This document shows positions 1 through 5,463 of a stretch of DNA of 5,773 nt, piece after piece (the stretch's first letter is position 1; every line of letters begins with the position of its first letter). The notes below the pieces were generated by a model. That model made no database searches. It saw nothing but the letters and a program-made list of their open reading frames with translations, and was not told the origin of the DNA. This DNA comes from Nitrososphaeraceae archaeon (GTDB lineage: Archaea; Thermoproteota; Nitrososphaeria; Nitrososphaerales; Nitrososphaeraceae): contig JAICSL010000122.1 of the NCBI GenBank assembly GCA_025936955.1, positions 1-5,773 on the forward strand, in the 5' to 3' direction. The translations under genes and the position numbers were made by a program.

Positions 1-139
1 CAGTAAATCCTGCACCAATTCCATTAACAGCAACCAATAGTGCACTTCCAACCATTACCATTAAAATTGTAAGAATAGATCTAACCTTTCTATCCCATAT
101 AGATTCAAAAGATAAAGTGAAAATCTCTTTAATATTCAA
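1..139 (-). CDS. MacB/FtsX-type ABC transporter permease, N-terminal fragment
   Basis: This is the first 46 codons of an integral membrane permease that continues beyond the left edge. An in-frame TAA (143-145) is followed by ATA and then TTG (137-139), and there is no ATG, so TTG is the probable start. A GGGGAAAA stretch lies about 7-14 nt upstream. The product begins MNIKEIFTLSFESIWDRK and continues into a hydrophobic helix (about residues 21-44, SILTILMVMVGSALLVAV) ending near GIGAGFT. The layout is an amphipathic cytoplasmic start, a basic 'WDRKVRS' turn and then the first transmembrane helix. It is the standard N-terminus of MacB/LolC/FtsX-like permeases. It is third in the minus-strand operon behind a LolD/MacB-type ATPase (2575-3345) and a surface protein (208-2568), which supports the assignment. 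The substrate cannot be told. The large extracellular domain and the remaining helices are outside the window. Confidence 0.8.
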   Translation of the reverse strand, partial: MNIKEIFTLSFESIWDRKVRSILTILMVMVGSALLVAVNGIGAGFT

Positions 140-167
140 TATTTATTTTCCCCTATTCTCTATTGTT

Positions 168-180
168 CTATATATATTAT
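168..180 (-). promoter_or_regulatory. Possible internal archaeal TATA box before the permease gene
   Basis: On the minus strand the 68-nt gap between the surface-protein stop and the permease TTG contains AATAATATATATAG. Its centre is about 35 nt before the start codon, which would place a transcript start near 148 and give a very short leader containing GGGGAAAA. It may be a secondary promoter inside the operon. The region is so AT-rich that the match could be chance. Confidence 0.22.
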
Positions 181-207
181 TCTCTACCAACTATATCATA
201 TTATCCA

Positions 208-2568
208 TTAAATTAATGAGTCCTTGTCCGTCGCACTAGCTTTAGAAGGAGAAGGTGAAGGTGAAGGAGGTGAAGAAGTGGCATGAGAAGAATGATGATA
301 GGTAGATGAAGTATGTGAAGGCTGCTGTGATGAAGATTGGGAAGAAGGAGAGGAAGATGGAGAAGGGGAAGAAGGAGAAATATCATCTAAGAATAACTCC
401 ATATCTTTACCATCTTCAATTGTTGAAACTTGGGATTTGGATCTTTTTCTGCTTCTTCTGCTTCTAATTCTTCTAACAAAAAGAAGAAAAAGTATTGCCA
501 CTATGGCGATGATAACTATGATAGCTGGAAAAGAGATCATATTACCAATTTTAAATCCAAATAGTCCAACACCACCATGAGAACCACCACCTTTTGTTTG
601 CGATTGGGAGGGTTGATAGTCAATTGAACTATTTACTATTAGTTGATGCGGGATTTTCAAATCATCACTATATGTAATTTTCAATGCAATAGGATGGATA
701 CCGGGTTTGATTGTAGCCAGGGTTTTGTTGTCCATATTTATTGGGATACTAAAAGGCAGAGGTGAATCCACAGAAAGGTCTCCGAGGTACTGAGAGGGTG
801 GCAGTTTGGAAATAAAGCTATTGCTAGAATTGGATTTTACCATCTGGACAGCAGTAAACAGCCCAACGGTATTTCCTTCATTTAAAATGTTCCCAACAAT
901 ATTTGGTGTACCACCTATAAAGTTAAGGCTTACACCATATACACTAACTTTTATATCGCCCTTTATATATGCGCCAATATTAAGAGTATCAGTCTTTGAT
1001 TGTCCAGCTGATATATAGTCTACAGTTAATGTAAATACAGCAGGTGAACCAACTACAGTAGAAGAAGCAAAGACCTTTGTAGGCAAAATTATCTTTGATT
1101 GTGGAGACATTGATGGAAATGTCCATCTAGAATCTCCAAGAATCTTTATAGAACCAGATGATGAATCAAGTGAAGCAACAACATTAGTTATTGGGTTTTT
1201 AGCATCGCTATTAGAAAGTATGAGATTCATATCCTGTATTTTACCTGCTGTAATAGTGAGGGCATTTCCATTATTAGATGTGACATTTAAAACAGATTGT
1301 GGAGGATTTGGTAATATCACTAAACCAATTGGGATATTTGAAGTCTGCTGGTTGCCGTATGCATCGCCATAAGTTATCTGAATATTCATATTCTGTGCAG
1401 TCTCGCCAGCAGATGTACTTGGATAAACTATAGGGGTTATTTCTGCTGGTGTAGAGCTGTTTGCAGGCAAAGTTCCAATATTAAAGGTTGTGGGTCCAAT
1501 ATTTACAGCAGAAGAAGAAGTAGAAGAAGAAGAAGGGGTGGAGGAAGAGGAGCTCGATGGAGAGGAGGAGGAGGAGCTTGTATTTGTAGTGTTGCTGGTG
1601 CTTGAGCTAGCAGCAGAAGAAGCAGCTGAATTAGTACTACTAGAACTAGAAGTAGTAGAAGTTATACCGGTAACTGTAACAACAACACCTGATGCAGTTG
1701 CAGTCCCTTTATTTTTAATTAATATTTTTACCGGGTTAGGAGTTGACGGAATTAACTGTGAATTTTCAGATACAGCATCTAAAATAACCTTTCCAGTAAG
1801 TCTAAAAGGTACAGTAATTGTTGTTGCAAGTTGACCAATTTGATTTATTTTTGTATACTTGAGGGTAAGAGTAGTAGAATATCCTCCCACTTTGGCTTGT
1901 TTTAAAACATTCATATCAAAATAAAGAGCAAATGTATCACCTGCTTTTACAATAGAATAGGCACTTGCCACAGATTGAGAGGTTCCATTATTTTTTCCTG
2001 CAATTGTTGTAAAGCCTCCAGAAGAAGGCATGTTAAGATAACCTGTAACTCCAGTGATATCAGATCTTCCGCTATTTACAAGTACTACTGCTAGAGTAGA
2101 AGAACCATCTCCAGGACCAACCTCCTTCTTGACCGCATTGGTATTAGATGCAGTAGATGATGAGCTTAAATAATTTGTCCAATATGCATCTAAAAATGCA
2201 GGAGCCCTGTCAGTATCAGGCGAATTGTTTGGAAAGGTAGAATAAATACCATTATTGTTGTTGTTATTGGGCGATTGAGCAAATGCTAATCCTGTTGATG
2301 TTGATGTTGATGTTGATGTTGATGTTGATGTTGATGTTGATGTTGTAGCCATATTTGAATTGGCGATAGTAGAAAGAGAAAGAGAAAGAGAAAAAAAGAG
2401 AACTAGGGAAAGTATGAAAAAAGGATTGGGAGTTGTTTTTGATGTTGAAGAGTTAGTTGTAGTAGAGGTGGTTGCTACTGCTGTTGTTCTAAATCTATAT
2501 TTTATAGTAGACATATCATCAGAATTTATTTTGTTTTGGTTTGTAACAACAATCATACCAAATATCAT
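208..2568 (-). CDS. Large Ser/Thr-rich COG1361-like S-layer-type surface protein with C-terminal membrane anchor
   Basis: The 786-aa product is a predicted extracellular, membrane-anchored protein. Residues 50-68 form a hydrophobic signal core (FFILSLVLFFSLSLSLS). A Ser-Thr alternating tract follows at about 76-92, and then GLAFAQS (93-99), a typical thaumarchaeal signal-peptidase site, and an Asn run. Residues 120-650 are beta-rich with CARDB/COG1361-like modules; examples are 'LVNSGRSDITGV' near 163, 'ILIKNKGTATASGV' near 282 and 'GNILNEGNT' near 559. A Ser/Thr/Pro linker (about 304-353) splits the first two modules. Residues 678-698 are a single transmembrane helix followed by RRIRSRRSRKRSK and a roughly 75-residue Ser/Pro-rich cytoplasmic tail. 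The start lies 6 nt after the ATPase stop, so the two genes are probably co-transcribed. ATGs at 2556 and 2514 are alternative starts; the AAAGGT motif sits very close to the first ATG, and a start at 2514 would give a more normal signal-peptide length. It is probably the extracellular partner of the adjacent ABC transporter; this role is inferred from position. Confidence 0.82.
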   Translation of the reverse strand: MIFGMIVVTNQNKINSDDMSTIKYRFRTTAVATTSTTTNSSTSKTTPNPFFILSLVLFFSLSLSLSTIANSNMATTSTSTSTSTSTSTSTSTGLAFAQSPNNNNNNGIYSTFPNNSPDTDRAPAFLDAYWTNYLSSSSTASNTNAVKKEVGPGDGSSTLAVVLVNSGRSDITGVTGYLNMPSSGGFTTIAGKNNGTSQSVASAYSIVKAGDTFALYFDMNVLKQAKVGGYSTTLTLKYTKINQIGQLATTITVPFRLTGKVILDAVSENSQLIPSTPNPVKILIKNKGTATASGVVVTVTGITSTTSSSSSTNSAASSAASSSTSNTTNTSSSSSSPSSSSSSTPSSSSTSSSAVNIGPTTFNIGTLPANSSTPAEITPIVYPSTSAGETAQNMNIQITYGDAYGNQQTSNIPIGLVILPNPPQSVLNVTSNNGNALTITAGKIQDMNLILSNSDAKNPITNVVASLDSSSGSIKILGDSRWTFPSMSPQSKIILPTKVFASSTVVGSPAVFTLTVDYISAGQSKTDTLNIGAYIKGDIKVSVYGVSLNFIGGTPNIVGNILNEGNTVGLFTAVQMVKSNSSNSFISKLPPSQYLGDLSVDSPLPFSIPINMDNKTLATIKPGIHPIALKITYSDDLKIPHQLIVNSSIDYQPSQSQTKGGGSHGGVGLFGFKIGNMISFPAIIVIIAIVAILFLLFVRRIRSRRSRKRSKSQVSTIEDGKDMELFLDDISPSSPSPSSSPSSQSSSQQPSHTSSTYHHSSHATSSPPSPSPSPSKASATDKDSLI
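475..537 (-). other. C-terminal transmembrane anchor of the surface protein
   Basis: Codons 678-698 encode ISFPAIIVIIAIVAILFLLFV, directly followed by a dense Arg/Lys cluster (residues 699-711). A single helix followed by positive charge predicts an outside N-terminus and an inside C-terminus. The Ser/Pro tail, including the acidic stretch IEDGKDMELFLDD, would then face the cytoplasm where the ATPase works. Confidence 0.75.
1510..1659 (-). repeat. Poly-Ser/Thr/Pro linker coding tract
   Basis: Low-complexity coding sequence gives about 50 residues that are almost all Ser, Thr, Ala, Asn or Pro (residues about 304-353). On the plus strand it appears as a purine-rich run of GAA/GAG/GAGGAG triplets. 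Such linkers in archaeal surface proteins are often O-glycosylated spacers. Here it interrupts a beta module, since the strand before it (VVVTVTGI) and after it (NIGPTTFNIGTL) look like parts of one fold. Confidence 0.6.
2293..2345. repeat. Hexanucleotide microsatellite (TGTTGA), 8.8 copies, in the signal region
   Basis: TGTTGA is repeated perfectly eight times (2293-2340), followed by a partial TGTTG. On the coding minus strand it encodes alternating Ser-Thr between the hydrophobic signal core and the GLAFAQS cleavage motif. The unit is six bases, so copy-number change would alter protein length by two residues per unit without a frameshift. Confidence 0.9.
2371..2394. repeat. Short AGAAAG hexamer repeat encoding Ser-Leu
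   Basis: About four imperfect copies of AGAAAG (plus strand) encode the SLSLSLS end of the hydrophobic signal core on the minus strand. It is a second hexamer slippage tract in the same signal region, only about 25 bases from the TGTTGA array. Confidence 0.6.
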
Positions 2569-2574
2569 GACCTT

Positions 2575-3345
2575 TTAATTAATTGTCTCTCTTTCGATTT
2601 GACCATCTTTAATATAAATAGATCTATCTGTCTGTTCAGCAAGTTCTGGATTATGAGTAACAAATATTATTGTTCTACCATATTTTTTTGAAAGTAATTT
2701 AAGCAGATCAAAGACCTCATTTCCTGTTTTTGTATCCAAATTACCTGTAGGTTCATCAGCTAGAATGAATGTGGGGTTATTTATAAGCGACCTTGCAATA
2801 GCTACTCTTTGTTGCTGGCCTCCGCTGAGATTCATAGGTTTTTGCCTAGCCTTGTCTCCAATACCCAGAATATTTAAAAGTTTTAATGAACGCGTGGCTC
2901 TTTCTTTGGTTCCCATACCAGCAATGATACTTGGAATTTCAACATTTCTTTGAACAGTTGTCCTATTAATTAAATTAAAAGATTGAAAAATAAAACCTAT
3001 CAAATTATTTCTCATACGCGCAATCATGTCATCCTTTAACGAAAAAACATCTATTCCCCCAATGAAAACTTTACCAAAACTTGGTTTATCCAAAGCTCCT
3101 AAAATATTCAATAAAGTAGATTTTCCACTACCAGATGGTCCTATAATTGATACAAATTCTCCCTTCATCACAGTAAAGTTGATATTTCGAAGTGCAATTA
3201 CACGTCCTGCACTTGATTCGAACACTTTAGAAAGATTTTCAACCTTCAATGCAGTTGATTTACCATCATAATCAATAGGAGTGGTTTTATAATGACTTAA
3301 ATTATTACTACTAGATATATTACCATTATTTGTTTTAATTGTCAT
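2575..3345 (-). CDS. ABC transporter ATP-binding protein, MacB/LolD type
   Basis: The 256-aa cytoplasmic nucleotide-binding subunit is expected to drive the permease at 1-139 by ATP binding and hydrolysis. All ABC motifs are present in order: Walker A GPSGSGKST (69-77), Q-loop FQ (120-121), signature LSGGQQQR (173-180), Walker B FILADEP with catalytic Glu198 (193-199), D-loop GNLD (201-204) and switch His231. The sequence from 'ALKVENLSKVF' through 'GGIDVFSLKDD', 'IGFIFQSFNLI' and 'ADEPTGNLDTKTG' is diagnostic of the LolD/MacB/FtsE group, which works with MacB/FtsX-like permeases. The first 31 residues are a polar Asn/Ser-rich extension absent from typical relatives. A TTG at codon 33 (just before KVENLSKVF) would give a conventional N-terminus, but the ATG at 3345 has a GGGG-containing leader and is the default. 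It is the first gene of the operon and ends 6 nt before the surface-protein start. No motif is missing, so it should be active. Confidence 0.95.
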   Translation of the reverse strand: MTIKTNNGNISSSNNLSHYKTTPIDYDGKSTALKVENLSKVFESSAGRVIALRNINFTVMKGEFVSIIGPSGSGKSTLLNILGALDKPSFGKVFIGGIDVFSLKDDMIARMRNNLIGFIFQSFNLINRTTVQRNVEIPSIIAGMGTKERATRSLKLLNILGIGDKARQKPMNLSGGQQQRVAIARSLINNPTFILADEPTGNLDTKTGNEVFDLLKLLSKKYGRTIIFVTHNPELAEQTDRSIYIKDGQIERETIN

Positions 3346-3357
3346 ATTTAGTTAACC

Positions 3358-3369
3358 CCTTTATATACA
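3358..3369 (-). promoter_or_regulatory. TATA-like box upstream of the ABC operon
   Basis: The minus strand reads TGTATATAAAGGGG just before the ATPase gene, a good archaeal TATA match. Its centre is only about 19 nt from the ATG, so a start site about 26 nt downstream would fall inside the annotated codons. Either translation begins later, or the upstream TTATATGG at 3383-3390 is the real box and gives a roughly 15-nt leader with a GGGGTT ribosome-binding element. Confidence 0.4.
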
Positions 3370-3487
3370 TCATTTTATTAGCCATATAACAACTGTTTCC
3401 CATTAATTCGGATCTTTTTTGAAATCCTCATCTACTATTTCATTAACTTATGGTTTCCAATACTTAAGTTTGATGGAAGTATACAAC

Positions 3488-3507
3488 TAATATATATAGA
3501 TATATTA
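3488..3507. repeat. AT-only inverted repeat, 8-bp arms with 4-nt loop
   Basis: TAATATAT, loop ATAG, ATATATTA form a perfect 8-bp stem. With no G or C pairs the hairpin is weak. It may be a melting or TBP-binding site or simply composition; its role is unknown. Confidence 0.4.
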
Positions 3508-3598
3508 AAAGTATTTTTAATGGAACTAAACTTTAATTTATTAACAATTTCATAGCTGTCATACAAACAATTAATAAAAATATCTTACAAGAATAATG

Positions 3599-3605
3599 AA
3601 AAAAA
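3599..3605 (-). terminator. T-run downstream of the RTX gene, possible archaeal terminator
   Basis: Seven consecutive T on the minus strand lie about 35 nt after the RTX stop codon, with a second T5 further on near 3576. Archaeal RNA polymerase terminates on U-rich tracts without needing a hairpin. The run is short and the region AT-rich. Confidence 0.35.
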
Positions 3606-3639
3606 TCGTGTCAAATATCCCCATTTATTAATTGCTAAT

Positions 3640-4347
3640 TCAAGGCAGTGCTGGAACTCCAGTTTTTACCGTAACAACATATTTACAATTACCAGCCTTA
3701 GTATCACCATTCTTGGCATTAAAATCAAGTATTACTCCATTACCACTTGTACCACAGTCAAAGTAATTACGTCCCCCTCCGCCTATCATAATATCATGAC
3801 CACTTCCTGCATAAAATTGATCATTTCCTTTACCGCCCACCATAAGCGTATCGCCGGTTCCACCTATGAACATGTTATTTCCAAATCCACCGTAAAGCTG
3901 AGCAGTTGTGGAGCTACTTGCCATTACTACATTGTCCCCTGGTCCAGCATATACCTTGCAATTACCCGGTCCACATTGTATAACATCATTGCCAGCAATA
4001 CCATAAATAGAAGCATCTTGTACAGCAGTAGCAATTATAAGATCATCTCCAGCAGTACCCACGACAGGTGGACAACCGGTACCACCAGAAGTACTCTGGG
4101 GAGGACATGTAGCCACTATTAGATTCTTGGGAAGTTCAAGTCCTGCTGCAATTTGGGCTCGGGTGAGTGCCGTAATTGGGGCTTGATTTGGAGGGGTTAA
4201 AGGGCTTTTCGGAACTGGGAGAGTCCTACCAAGGAGGTGGTTGTGAAAAGTAGTGGCAATTACGAGATGTGGAATTATTAAACCAGATAACAAAAATACC
4301 ATAAAAAGTGTAATAGATAAATAAACACTAGACATTCTTACTAACAT
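3640..4347 (-). CDS. Secreted RTX-repeat (hemolysin-type calcium-binding) protein
   Basis: The 235-aa protein has an N-terminal signal sequence (hydrophobic residues about 9-31, ending HLVIATT) and then a Pro-rich spacer. From residue 97 it carries nonapeptide units of the GGxGxDxUx kind: GTAGDDLII (97), YGIAGNDVI (115), AGPGDNVVM (134), then five in unbroken nine-residue register from 153 to 197 (including GGKGNDQFY and AGSGHDIMI). Such units form a calcium-bound parallel beta-roll outside the cell. Several units have lost the consensus Asp (GGFGNNMFI, GGGGRNYFD), so fewer sites may bind calcium. There are six cysteines, in pairs 81/91, 125/130 and 198/221, which could form disulfides. A C-terminal cap (VILDFNAKNGDTKAGNC) ends the roll. 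No enzymatic domain is visible; a structural or cell-surface role is likely but inferred. A second ATG at codon 5 (4335) is an alternative start. Confidence 0.85.
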   Translation of the reverse strand: MLVRMSSVYLSITLFMVFLLSGLIIPHLVIATTFHNHLLGRTLPVPKSPLTPPNQAPITALTRAQIAAGLELPKNLIVATCPPQSTSGGTGCPPVVGTAGDDLIIATAVQDASIYGIAGNDVIQCGPGNCKVYAGPGDNVVMASSSTTAQLYGGFGNNMFIGGTGDTLMVGGKGNDQFYAGSGHDIMIGGGGRNYFDCGTSGNGVILDFNAKNGDTKAGNCKYVVTVKTGVPALP

Positions 4348-4550
4348 TGTGATAGTTCTTATTTATTTGCATTTCCATTAAAAATACCTATTAATAAATA
4401 TACTAAAAAATAATACGATGGTAAAATCTAAACCCAATTACTAATACATGTCATCATTAATACATTTATCAATACATCGAAATAGATCTTAACTTTAGGA
4501 AAATATTTTATTTTAAACATGGATTTGCAAAGATAAAACAAATTATTTAC
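4348..4550. other. AT-rich non-coding stretch
   Basis: No reading frame is supported here on either strand. It holds the RTX promoter region at its left end and three scattered AATACAT words (4443, 4459, 4471) with uneven spacing, which I do not interpret as an array. Confidence 0.5.
4356..4367 (-). promoter_or_regulatory. Possible TATA box for the RTX gene
   Basis: The minus strand reads CAAATAAATAAGAA, centred about 16 nt before the first ATG. A start about 26 nt downstream would fall near 4337, which fits a leaderless transcript beginning at the second ATG (codon 5, 4335). A weaker alternative is GTATATTTATTA near 4391-4402, which would give a roughly 27-nt leader. Confidence 0.3.
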
Positions 4551-4823
4551 ATGATTTTCAGTTCCAACCCTGATCAACATAAATCAAAGAAAAATAAGTG
4601 TAGAGAAAAAATAGTTGAAAAAATCCTTAAGATAGCAAAGATATCATAATTATATAAAAGATAAATCATACGCTATATTCAACATCATAAAAAGCAATAC
4701 AAGTTTGATGAGGCAATAGAAAAAAAGATAGTGCAAACAGGTTCATCATAGCCAAGAAAAGTCTATGAATTAGGACTCTGCACGATGATCAATACTTGTA
4801 CTGACTGGCCTTCTTGTGCATGA
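4551..4823 (+). pseudogene. Possible decayed plus-strand gene, function unknown
   Basis: From ATG 4551 one frame reads 91 codons to a TGA at 4821, interrupted by in-frame stops at 4647, 4662 and 4749. The text between the stops looks protein-like: 'KNKCREKIVEKILKIAKIS', then 'YKFDEAIEKKIVQTGSS', then 'PRKVYELGLCTMINTC'. The charged amphipathic REKIVEKILKIAK start resembles the first helix of archaeal winged-helix regulators, but this is weak and the rest does not align convincingly by eye. There is no frameshift, only stops. It may be chance in AT-rich DNA. Confidence 0.25.
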
Positions 4824-4889
4824 ACTAGAGGCTGTTTATAGAATACGCCATACTAAAATAAGAAATATTCGTTTAAAGCGTAAAATAAA

Positions 4890-5217
4890 ATGGAAAAATC
4901 TAAGATTAAGTTATCTAATAAAATCAATAACCATACAGCAGAGTACACTTTGAAAAATATATATTCAACAGCTAAGGCACACCAATTCTGTTGATGTCAT
5001 TCTTGTATATGTAGACTGAAGAGGACAATAACCACAAACTTATGGTGGTTCCATCCCATGGTCTATAGTTCAGGTAAAAATACAGGAGGCTCAAAAGATA
5101 AAAAGAATTCAGAATGTGTTTGAAGCAATCTAGGACCTTATAAATTATAAAATGTATGCACAATGTTATAAAAAGAAAAATGGACAGTGGTTTTTTGTTT
5201 TTTTTAAAAAGAATTGA
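4890..5217 (+). pseudogene. Possible decayed plus-strand gene, function unknown
   Basis: ATG 4890 opens a 34-codon frame (MEKSKIKLSNKINNHTAEYT, continuing to a TGA at 4992). One frame over, positions 5038-5217 read TYGGSIPWSIVQVKIQEAQ, then an amphipathic helix-like KIKRIQNVFEAI, a TAG (5131), and DLINYKMYAQCYKKKNGQWF to a TGA at 5215. Joining these needs one frameshift and readthrough of stops. I do not recognise a family. It lies just left of the miniature transposon and could be part of an older mobile element or a lost gene. Confidence 0.27.
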
Positions 5218-5306
5218 AAAATAAATAACAATGATATGGATATCCAAAATATTTTCTTGTTCTTGATAATCTATCATTATATAAATCAAAGAAGGTAAAG
5301 GAATAG

Positions 5307-5315
5307 ATATTATAC
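5307..5315. repeat. Left target-site duplication, ATATTATAC
   Basis: Nine bases directly abut the left terminal inverted repeat and are repeated exactly at 5455-5463, directly abutting the right terminal repeat. Perfect flanking copies show insertion by transposition with 9-bp staggered cuts. Confidence 0.85.
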
Positions 5316-5334
5316 TGCTTTGTTGCATGATTCA
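5316..5334 (+). repeat. Left terminal inverted repeat (19 bp)
   Basis: TGCTTTGTTGCATGATTCA pairs perfectly with the reverse complement of 5436-5454. It is the transposase recognition end of the miniature element. Confidence 0.9.
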
Positions 5335-5435
5335 GTAAATCGTTTTTTATTAACGTTTTAGAGGCAAGAAGATGACACAAATAGTTACAATATCAAAGGT
5401 TTTGGTATGAATAAAGTATGTCTTTAACTATTTTT

Positions 5436-5454
5436 TGAATCATGCAACAAAGCA
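5436..5454 (-). repeat. Right terminal inverted repeat (19 bp)
   Basis: On the minus strand this reads TGCTTTGTTGCATGATTCA, identical to the left end. The lack of any mismatch suggests recent insertion. Confidence 0.9.
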
Positions 5455-5463
5455 ATATTATAC
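5455..5463. repeat. Right target-site duplication, ATATTATAC
   Basis: This is an exact copy of 5307-5315. Its last base is also part of the TAG stop (5463-5465 on the minus strand) of the dead transposase to the right. Confidence 0.85.

Larger units (their letters stand above)
3346..3639. other. Intergenic region between the RTX gene and the ABC operon
   Basis: These 294 nt are AT-rich and hold no credible reading frame. They contain the operon's TATA-like boxes at the left end, an AT-only inverted repeat (3488-3507) in the middle, and A-runs at the right end that read as T-runs downstream of the RTX gene. Confidence 0.6.
5316..5454. mobile_element. 139-bp MITE-like miniature transposable element
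   Basis: The element starts TGCTTTGTTGCATGATTCA (5316-5334) and ends with its exact reverse complement (5436-5454), giving perfect 19-bp terminal inverted repeats. A perfect 9-bp direct repeat flanks it. It encodes no transposase and must be moved in trans. From memory, IS903-group members of the IS5 family begin GGCTTTGTTG and make 9-bp duplications, so an IS5/IS903-like transposase is the best guess for the driver. Inside, GAGG (5361) precedes an ATG (5372) that opens only 12 codons (MTQIVTISKVLV). That may be the remaining start of a parental transposase gene, which would make this an internal-deletion derivative. Confidence 0.88.

Noticed and set aside
806..1018. 70-codon plus-strand frame
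   Set aside because: It lies wholly antisense to the well-supported surface-protein gene, with no own start signal.
1490..1834. 114-codon plus-strand frame rich in Glu and Val
   Set aside because: It is the complement of the Ser/Thr-rich coding tract of the surface protein; the Glu runs are antisense of TCT/TCC serine codons.
3796..4122. 108-codon plus-strand frame with Ser/Thr-rich repeats
   Set aside because: It is antisense to the RTX repeats; its periodicity mirrors the nonapeptide units on the other strand.
4443..4477. Three AATACAT words as a possible repeat array
   Set aside because: Spacing is uneven (16 and 12 nt), spacers are unrelated and the words are short and AT-rich, so neither a CRISPR nor an iteron array is supported.
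4972..5328. 118-codon minus-strand open frame rich in Ile, Leu, Phe and Tyr
   Set aside because: Its start codon lies inside the left terminal repeat of the transposable element and its hydrophobicity follows from AT-rich composition on the complement of Lys/Asn-rich sequence; no family features or leader are visible. The plus strand here reads more like protein.
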